This document shows positions 58,582 to 64,000 of a stretch of DNA of 64,000 nt, in pieces. The stretch comes from Streptomyces sp. NBC_00258 (lineage in GTDB: Bacteria > Actinomycetota > Actinomycetes > Streptomycetales > Streptomycetaceae). Numbering within the stretch: position 1 is the first letter of the stretch; each line of letters begins with the position of its first letter. The stretch is taken from contig NZ_CP108081.1 in assembly GCF_036182465.1 (NCBI RefSeq), positions 8,556,001 to 8,620,000 of the forward strand. The letters run 5' to 3'. The translations under genes and the position numbers were made by a program. The notes beneath the pieces were generated by a model, which was not told where the DNA came from, made no database searches, and saw only the letters and a program-made list of their open reading frames with translations.

Positions 58582-59805
58582 GTGGCTGGTCGTGGACGTG
58601 TGCCGAAGTGGATCGTGGGAGTGCTGCTGGCCGCTTCGACCGCCCTGGTCGGCTGCGGCGGCGGCTCCGGGACCGACAGCGCGTCCGGCGACGTCCGGCG
58701 CGTGCTCGACACGCGGGCCGCGGCGGTGCGCGACGGCAGCGAGCGGGAGTTCGTGGCCACGCAGGCGCCGGCCACCGTCGCCGCCGGGGAACGGGCCGCC
58801 GCACGCACCGAGTTCAGGAATCTGCGGGCGGTCCCGCTGGCCGACTGGGCGTACCGCGTGACCGGCCTCCACCGCTCCGGCGACCGCGCCACGGCCGACG
58901 CGGAACTCCGCTACCGCATAGAGGGCTACGACAAGGCCCCCATCGTCACCGCCCGCACGCTGAGCCTCGCGCGGGCCGACGGGCGCTGGTACGTGACCGC
59001 CGACCGGCCCGCCAAGGACTCCAGCCAGCAGCTGTGGGAGCAGGGGGCCGTCCTGGCCGTACGCGGCGAGCACAGCCTCGTCCTGGGCGTCGGCCGCCCG
59101 CGCGACGCGCTGCGCCACTACGCGGAACTGGCCGACCGGGCGGTGCCCGCGGTGCGGGAGGCGTGGGGTGAGGACTGGTCGAGGCGGGTCGTCGTCCTCG
59201 TACCGAAGTCGCTGGACGGGATGGCGGGGCTGCTCGGGGCGCCCGCGTCCGGGTACCGGGGGATCGCCGCGGTCACCACGGGTGAGGCGGGCGGATCCGC
59301 GAAGGCGCCCGCCGACCGGATCATCGTCAACCCCGACGCGTACGGGGTGCTCGGCGCCTTCGGGCGGCAGGTCGTCCTCACGCACGAGACGACCCATGTC
59401 GCGACCCGCGTGTCGACCTCGGCGGCCACCCCGCTGTGGCTCTCCGAGGGGTACGCGGACTGGGTCGGCTACCGCGGCACCGGGCGCACCGCGCCACAGG
59501 CCGCGCCGGAGCTGGCGAGGGCGGTGGCTGAGGGGAAGGTGCCCGCCGCGCTGCCGGGCGACGAGGTCTTCGGGTTCGGCGGGGACGCGGGGTCGCTGGC
59601 GCGGGCCTATGAGGGCGGCTGGCTGGCCTGCCGGTTGATCGCCGAGCGGTGGGGCGAGGTGCGGCTGGGGGAGTTCTACCGGGCCGTGGGGGAGCGGGAG
59701 AAGCGCGCCGGGGCAGTGGAAGCGGGGATGAAGGAGGTTCTGGGTACGTCGCTGGAGGAGTTCACGGAGCGGTGGCGGGCGTATGTGCGGGATCGGCTTG
59801 GGTGA
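58582..59805 (+). CDS. Gluzincin-like metalloprotease lipoprotein
   Basis: A 407-residue exported lipoprotein: IVGVLLAASTALVGC is a signal with lipobox LVGC. Residues 35-150 form an NTF2-like or similar domain with no catalytic motif (VRRVLDTRAAAVRDGSEREF). Near residue 268 is HETTH (His268, Glu269, His272), and LSEGYADWVGY supplies Glu289, 16 residues after the second His, the zinc-binding layout of gluzincins. It is probably an extracytoplasmic zinc peptidase; substrate unknown. GTG 58582 appears leaderless. Repeat copy 15 follows the stop. Confidence 0.82.
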   Translation: MAGRGRVPKWIVGVLLAASTALVGCGGGSGTDSASGDVRRVLDTRAAAVRDGSEREFVATQAPATVAAGERAAARTEFRNLRAVPLADWAYRVTGLHRSGDRATADAELRYRIEGYDKAPIVTARTLSLARADGRWYVTADRPAKDSSQQLWEQGAVLAVRGEHSLVLGVGRPRDALRHYAELADRAVPAVREAWGEDWSRRVVVLVPKSLDGMAGLLGAPASGYRGIAAVTTGEAGGSAKAPADRIIVNPDAYGVLGAFGRQVVLTHETTHVATRVSTSAATPLWLSEGYADWVGYRGTGRTAPQAAPELARAVAEGKVPAALPGDEVFGFGGDAGSLARAYEGGWLACRLIAERWGEVRLGEFYRAVGEREKRAGAVEAGMKEVLGTSLEEFTERWRAYVRDRLG

Positions 59806-59827
59806 TGTGTGTCGGCTGCGGGTGGGC

Positions 59828-59858
59828 GGGGGCTTGTCGCGCAGTTCCCCGCGCCCCT
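59828..59858 (+). repeat. Dispersed GC-rich element, copy 15 (forward half)
   Basis: The forward half (GGGGCTTGTCGCGCAGTT then CCCCGCGCCCCT) begins 22 bases after the metalloprotease stop, between it and the convergent GT87 gene. Confidence 0.85.
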
Positions 59859-59920
59859 AAAAGATGGGGGCGCTGCCGGCACTGCAGGCTGTCCGCCTCG
59901 CCCCGTTGCGCAGGCCGCCG

Positions 59921-61153
59921 TCAGGAGCTCAGCGTCTTCTGGGCGCGGGGAGTCTGGCTGGGCAGCTCCGGCGGGGTCGCGTACGACACCGTGTCGCGCC
60001 AGAGGAGGGTGCCGGCCGTGACGGACGCGGCGACCAGCAGGCCGTTGCGGATCACGAGCAGGGTGATGCCGAGGCCGTCGCTGCCGACGACGTTCGCGAA
60101 GTAGATGGGGAACTCCAGGACCGTGAAGAAGCACGCCGTCAGGACCATCCCGGCCGGCAGCCCCATCCGACTGCCGCGGAAGGCCAGGCACACGGCGGCC
60201 AGACCGACCAGCCACACCATGTACTGCGGACTGATCACCCGGCTGGTCGTCGTGAACAGGAGCACCGCCACGAAGGCGGCGTCCGCGAGCGTGTGCGCAA
60301 GGAAACGCGTCGCCAGCAGCCGCCACATCAGCAGCCAGCCGAACGCCAGCGCCGTCAGCAGCAGGGCCGCCGTGCTCACCAGGTCCACGTACGGGCCGAG
60401 GAACTCGACCGAGCCGTAGTTCAGCAGGACCTGGCCCTCCCAGCCGTGATGCCGGGCGATGTGGAAGACCAGCGAGCCGAGCGACTCCACCTCGGTTCCC
60501 CGGTCGCGCTGGAAGGTCATGAAGGCGAACGCGCCGGGCATCGACACCGCGAACAACAGTGCCAGCCCCGCGGCCGTCGCCGCCGCCGAGCCCCACGCCC
60601 TCCGCTTCGCCGTGCCCACGAGCAGCAGCGCCGGCCACACCTTCAGCATCGCGCCGAACGCGGCGAGCGCGCCCATCGCACGCGGATGCCGGGCGCCCGC
60701 GAGGATCGCGGCCACGACGACGGCCGTCACCATCACGTCGTACCGCGAGTACACCGTCGGGCCGAGCAGCGGCACGCCAACCACCCAGGCCCAGGCGCCG
60801 CGCAGCGACTTGCCGGGGCGCCGGCCCGCGTACAGGAGAAGACCGAAGGCGATCAGGTCGGCGAGGAAGGCGAGGACGAAGAACGCCGAGGTGTACTCCA
60901 GGAAAGGCAGCAGCGCGGGGGAGAGGATCGCGAGTGCGGCGGCCGGCGGGTACTGCCAGGTCACGTCGTCCAGCGGGAAGGTGCCGGTGCGCAGGACCTC
61001 GTACCAGCCCTGGTAGATCACCGAGACGTCGCTGGTGACATCGGGGCCGGGAAAGATCCACACCTTGAAGACGAAGAGCAGCAGCATCAGCCTGGTCAGG
61101 CCCCAGGTCCCCACCAGCGGATACGGGAACCTCGCCCCCCTCGCTCCCGTCAT
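59921..61153 (-). CDS. GT87/GT-C-type polyprenol-phosphate mannosyltransferase-like protein
   Basis: A 410-residue membrane protein with about 10-11 helices of the DUF2029/GT87 family, whose members use polyprenol-phosphate-mannose to extend lipoglycans. Typical features are the first-loop acidic motif (FPGPDVTSDVSVIYQGWYEVL, with Asp near the membrane), TFPLDDVTWQYPPAAAL, and a repeated helix-loop pattern (GTWGLTRLMLLLFVFKVWIF; FMTFQRDRGTEVESLGSLVFH). Exact product unknown. ATG 61153 with AGGTGGG just before it is the likely start; an in-frame GTG 6 bases upstream is possible. It is divergent from a PimB-type gene, so both may act in mannosylated lipid synthesis. Confidence 0.82.
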   Translation of the reverse strand: MTGARGARFPYPLVGTWGLTRLMLLLFVFKVWIFPGPDVTSDVSVIYQGWYEVLRTGTFPLDDVTWQYPPAAALAILSPALLPFLEYTSAFFVLAFLADLIAFGLLLYAGRRPGKSLRGAWAWVVGVPLLGPTVYSRYDVMVTAVVVAAILAGARHPRAMGALAAFGAMLKVWPALLLVGTAKRRAWGSAAATAAGLALLFAVSMPGAFAFMTFQRDRGTEVESLGSLVFHIARHHGWEGQVLLNYGSVEFLGPYVDLVSTAALLLTALAFGWLLMWRLLATRFLAHTLADAAFVAVLLFTTTSRVISPQYMVWLVGLAAVCLAFRGSRMGLPAGMVLTACFFTVLEFPIYFANVVGSDGLGITLLVIRNGLLVAASVTAGTLLWRDTVSYATPPELPSQTPRAQKTLSS

Positions 61154-61278
61154 GCCCACCTGTCCTCTTCCGTACGGATCCTGTGTGCGGCCATGATTCC
61201 CCGCGCGCCTGTGCGAGAGCCATGAAGCGCGGCCGTGTGGAGCTGCGAGGTGCGGGTTCGGTACTTCCGTGCTTTCGG

Positions 61279-61284
61279 TACTGT
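61279..61284 (+). promoter_or_regulatory. Candidate -10 for leaderless PimB-like gene
   Basis: TACTGT ends 8 bases before ATG 61293 and no ribosome site is present. The -35 region (GTTCGG, 17 bases upstream) is poor. Confidence 0.4.
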
Positions 61285-61292
61285 CGACGGCG

Positions 61293-62435
61293 ATGCACAA
61301 GACCCTGATCGTGACCAACGACTTCCCGCCGAGGCCGGGCGGCATCCAGGCCTTCCTGCACAACATGGCGTTGCGCCTGGACCCCGAGCGGCTCGTCGTC
61401 TACGCCTCCACGTGGAAGCGGGGCCGGGAGGGAGCCGAGGCGACGGCCGCCTTCGACGCCGAACAGCCCTTCGCCATCGTACGCGACCGAACAACCATGC
61501 TGCTGCCCACGCCGAGGGTCTCCCAGCGGGCCGTGGGGCTGCTCCGGGAGCACGGCTGTACGTCCGTGTGGTTCGGCGCCGCGGCGCCGCTCGGACTGCT
61601 GGCGCCCGCGCTGAGGAAGGCCGGTGCGGAGCGCCTCGTGGCCACGACGCACGGTCATGAGGCGGGGTGGGCGCAACTGCCCGGCTCGCGCGGGCTGCTG
61701 CGCCGGATCGGCGAGTCGACGGACACGATCACGTATCTCGGCGAGTACACGCGCTCGCGGATCGCCGCCGCGCTGACGCCCGAGGCGGCCGCGCGGATGG
61801 CCCAACTGCCGCCGGGCGTCGACGAGAAGACCTTCCATCCCGGTTCGGGCGGTGACGCCGTGCGCGCCCGGCTCGGCCTGACCGACCGCCCGGTCGTGGT
61901 CTGCGTCTCCCGGCTGGTCCCGCGCAAGGGCCAGGACACGCTCATCCTCGCGATGCCGCGGATCCTGGCGAGCGAGCCCGAGGCGGTGCTGCTGATCGTG
62001 GGCGGCGGGCCGTACGAGAAGGACCTGCGCAGGCTCGCGTACGAGACCGGCGTCGCCGGCTCCGTCCGCTTCACCGGGGCCGTCCCCTGGTCCGAACTGC
62101 CCGCCCACTACGGCGCCGGCGACGTCTTCGCCATGCCGTGCCGCACCCGCCGCGGGGGCCTCGACGTCGAGGGCCTCGGCATCGTCTACCTGGAGGCCTC
62201 CGCGACCGGGCTTCCCGTCGTCGCCGGTGACTCCGGCGGGGCGCCCGACGCCGTCCTCGACGGCGAGACCGGCTGGGTCGTCCGTGGCGGCTCCCCCGAG
62301 GACGCGGCCGATCGCATCACCGCCCTGCTCGGCGATCCGGAGCTGCGGTGCCGGATGGGGGAGCGGGGGCGGGAGTGGGTCGAGGAGAAGTGGCGCTGGG
62401 ACCTGCTGGCGGAGAGGCTGAAGGAGCTGTTGTAG
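61293..62435 (+). CDS. GT4 mannosyltransferase, PimB'-like
   Basis: A 380-residue GT-B transferase. Its N-terminus, MHKTLIVTNDFPPRPGGIQAFLHNMA, with the GG of the acceptor loop, and the donor-domain motifs VCVSRLVPRKGQDTLI and DVEGLGIVYLEASATGLPVVAGDSGGAPDAV (E-x7-E type) closely resemble PimB', which adds the second mannose to phosphatidylinositol mannoside, and related PimC/MgtA enzymes. ATG 61293 gives the expected N-terminus; a reading frame start at 61269 adds eight unlikely residues. Divergent from a GT87 gene and followed by a fatty-acyl-CoA synthetase, a grouping consistent with lipid/envelope synthesis. Confidence 0.88.
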   Translation: MHKTLIVTNDFPPRPGGIQAFLHNMALRLDPERLVVYASTWKRGREGAEATAAFDAEQPFAIVRDRTTMLLPTPRVSQRAVGLLREHGCTSVWFGAAAPLGLLAPALRKAGAERLVATTHGHEAGWAQLPGSRGLLRRIGESTDTITYLGEYTRSRIAAALTPEAAARMAQLPPGVDEKTFHPGSGGDAVRARLGLTDRPVVVCVSRLVPRKGQDTLILAMPRILASEPEAVLLIVGGGPYEKDLRRLAYETGVAGSVRFTGAVPWSELPAHYGAGDVFAMPCRTRRGGLDVEGLGIVYLEASATGLPVVAGDSGGAPDAVLDGETGWVVRGGSPEDAADRITALLGDPELRCRMGERGREWVEEKWRWDLLAERLKELL

Positions 62436-62505
62436 GGCTGCGCCCCGCTGCTTCTTGGTTCTTGGAACTCGGCGGGGAGGGTTGTCGGGTGGCTGCGGGT
62501 GCGTC

Positions 62506-62600
62506 GTGGCTGATCGCGCAGTTCCCCGCGCCCCTAAAAGGACGGTGGGTGCAGCCCCAGCCCCTTTAGGGGCGCGGGGAACTGCGCGATCAGCCCCCAC
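62506..62600. repeat. Dispersed GC-rich element, copy 16 (inverted pair)
   Basis: Forward half 62506-62535 and reverse half 62568-62600 face each other in the 220-base gap between the convergent GT4 and acyl-CoA synthetase genes, with a loop of about 32 bases containing an internal GCAGCCCCAGCCCC run. Confidence 0.85.
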
Positions 62601-62656
62601 CGGGCCGCAGCCATCACGATCACCGGGCCCGCGCCACAAGGCTGTTCCAGTGAGGC

Positions 62657-64000
62657 TCAGCCTCGATAGATGGCCTCGATCTCGTCCGCGTAGTCCTTCG
62701 CCACCACGTTGCGCTTGAGCTTCAGGGACGGCGTCAGGTGGCCGGAGTCCTCGGTGAACTGGGAGGCGAGAACGCGGAACTTCCGCACCGATTCCGCCTT
62801 CGACACCGCGGCGTTGCCGTCGTCGACAGCGCTCTGGATCGCCGCGAGCAGATCCGGGTCCTGTCCGAGCGACGCCGCGGTGGAACCCGCCGGCTTGCCG
62901 TGCTCGTCGGCCCAGCGGCCCAGGAACTCGTCGTCGATGGTGATCAGCGCGCCCACGAACGGACGCCCGTCACCGACGACCATGCACTCGGCGACCAGCG
63001 CGTGCGCCCGGATGCGGTCCTCGATCACGGCCGGGGCGACGTTCTTGCCGCCCGCGGTGACGATGATCTCCTTCTTGCGGCCGGTGATCCGCAGATAGCC
63101 GTCCTCGTCGAGCGTGCCGATGTCACCGGTGTGGAACCAGCCGTCGGCGAGCGCCTCGGCGGTCGCGCCCTCGTTGTTCCAGTACCCCTTGAACAGGTGC
63201 TCGCCGTGCAGCAGCACCTCGCCGTCGTCCGCGATGCGGATCACGGAACCCGGCAGCGGCTGGCCGACCGTGCCGATCTTCTGCCGGTCCCACGGGTTGA
63301 AGGCGGTGGCCGCGCAGGACTCGGTGAGGCCGTAGCCCTCCAGGACCGTGAAGCCGATACCGCGGAAGAAGTGGCCAAGACGCTCACCCAGCGGGGCGCC
63401 GCCCGAGATCGCGTACTCACCCTTGCCGCCGAGCACCGCGCGCAGCTTGCTGTAGACGAGCTTGTCGAACGTCTTGTGTTTGATCTTCAGGCCGATCGAA
63501 GGGCCCGACGGGGTGTCCAGCGCGCGGCTGTACGCGATCGCCGTGTCCGCCGCCTTGTCGAAGATCTTGCCCTTGCCGTCCGCCTGCGCCTTGGCCCGCG
63601 CCGAGTTGTAGACCTTCTCGAAGACGCGCGGCACACCGAGGATCAACGTCGGCCGGAACGAGGCCAGTTCGTCGGTGAGGTTCTTGATGTCCGGGACGGT
63701 GCCCAGCTTGATCGGCGCCATCATCGGCGCGACCTGCACGAGCCGTCCGAAGACGTGCGCGAGCGGCAGGAAGAGGAGCACCGAACACTCGCCCGTACGG
63801 AACAGGGGGCGCAGCCGCTCCACGATGTTGCCGCACTCGGCGAAGAAGCTGCGGTGGGTCAGCACACAGCCCTTGGGGCGCCCGGTCGTGCCGCTCGTGT
63901 AGACGATGGTCGCCGGGTCGTCGGCCTTGGCGAGCGAGCTGCGCTCCTCCACGGCGGCGTCCGTGACGTCCTTGCCGGCCCGGCCCAGCTCCTCGACACC
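62657..64000 (-). CDS. Long-chain fatty-acid-CoA ligase (FadD15-like), partial
   Basis: The C-terminal 447 residues of an AMP-forming acyl-CoA synthetase; the start lies beyond the right edge and the frame is open to base 64000. The ATP-binding motif is YTSGTTGRPKGCVLTH, followed by LPLAHVFGRLVQV, GGAPLGERLGHFFRGIGFTVLEGYGLTE, WFHTGDIGTLDEDGYLRITGRKKEII and the C-terminal lysine region LTPSLKLKRNVV. This activates fatty acids for degradation or lipid synthesis; the group resembles FadD15 and bacterial long-chain enzymes. Separated from the neighbouring GT gene by repeat copy 16. Confidence 0.93.
   Translation of the reverse strand, partial: GVEELGRAGKDVTDAAVEERSSLAKADDPATIVYTSGTTGRPKGCVLTHRSFFAECGNIVERLRPLFRTGECSVLLFLPLAHVFGRLVQVAPMMAPIKLGTVPDIKNLTDELASFRPTLILGVPRVFEKVYNSARAKAQADGKGKIFDKAADTAIAYSRALDTPSGPSIGLKIKHKTFDKLVYSKLRAVLGGKGEYAISGGAPLGERLGHFFRGIGFTVLEGYGLTESCAATAFNPWDRQKIGTVGQPLPGSVIRIADDGEVLLHGEHLFKGYWNNEGATAEALADGWFHTGDIGTLDEDGYLRITGRKKEIIVTAGGKNVAPAVIEDRIRAHALVAECMVVGDGRPFVGALITIDDEFLGRWADEHGKPAGSTAASLGQDPDLLAAIQSAVDDGNAAVSKAESVRKFRVLASQFTEDSGHLTPSLKLKRNVVAKDYADEIEAIYRG

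Noticed and set aside
59676..62639. Very long minus-strand frame over the GT87, GT4 and metalloprotease genes
   Set aside because: It begins inside a dispersed repeat (ADRAVPRAPKG) and runs through three recognised genes in the wrong frame.
1..64000. Horizontal transfer or prophage island
   Set aside because: Codon use and GC bias look uniform, and no integrase, att-like duplication, tRNA or phage gene was found.

Overview
The window is a high-GC chromosomal segment with strong GC3 bias, GTG/ATG starts, many 4-nt start/stop overlaps and actinobacterial gene families. Gene content and order (sucB-lpd-pepA, cobS/cobT/cobU, pspA, nadA, the split cta/qcr respiratory locus, trpD, a SAM-IV leader) point to a Streptomyces core chromosome. 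I see no prophage, insertion sequence, CRISPR array, tRNA or rRNA.

Layout. 0-3.4 kb: end of the 2-oxoacid dehydrogenase operon (sucB start, lpdA) and leucyl aminopeptidase, all on minus. 3.7-9.5 kb: a four-gene plus-strand operon that looks like a reduced Pel/galactosaminogalactan-type exopolysaccharide system: a secreted CE18/Agd3-like deacetylase, a PelF-like glycosyltransferase, a polytopic membrane protein in the PelG position and a spherulin-4/Sph3-like glycosidase. This is the most interesting system here, because the two enzymatic halves of PelA are encoded as separate genes. 9.7-17.8 kb: cobalamin lower-ligand assembly genes cobS, cobT and a fused cobU, interleaved with membrane proteins and an MprF/LysX-type lysyltransferase-domain protein. 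18-22 kb: HtrA-like lipoprotein protease, a methyltransferase that may start at CTG, a DUF3043 protein, and pspA with its partner. 22.5-27.8 kb: NarL-type two-component system followed by a large RND permease. 27.8-34.6 kb: nadA, an ErpA-type Fe-S carrier, a large secreted protein, a PfkB kinase, and a cysteine desulfurase fused to TusA. 35-44.4 kb: aerobic respiratory chain (ctaC-ctaD-ctaF, then ctaE-qcrC-qcrA-qcrB), the genes of the actinobacterial bcc-aa3 supercomplex, with an L,D-transpeptidase and an atypical receiver protein between the halves. 44.5-50 kb: trpD, a SAM-IV riboswitch controlling a class-V aminotransferase, glycerate kinase and an SLC13-type transporter. 50-64 kb: an OmpR/EnvZ-type system with a small Asp-rich secreted partner, an Lrp-type RAM protein, rhomboid protease, NYN-domain coiled-coil protein, two paralogous NlpC/P60 cell-wall hydrolases, a gluzincin-like lipoprotein, a GT87 mannosyltransferase-like protein divergent from a PimB-type mannosyltransferase, and a partial long-chain acyl-CoA synthetase.

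A second theme is non-coding. A roughly 30-bp element with core GCGCAGTTCCCCGCGCCCCT (or its reverse complement) occurs at 16 intergenic loci and in none of the genes. It usually lies just downstream of a gene, reading in that gene's sense, and often as inverted pairs that make long hairpins. It behaves like a dispersed terminator or REP-like family and also generates spurious small ORFs. Other dyads of note are a 20-bp perfect palindrome before the ErpA gene, a perfect inverted repeat over the ctaE start codon, a degenerate 23-bp tandem array after the NYN gene, and several classical GC-rich terminators.
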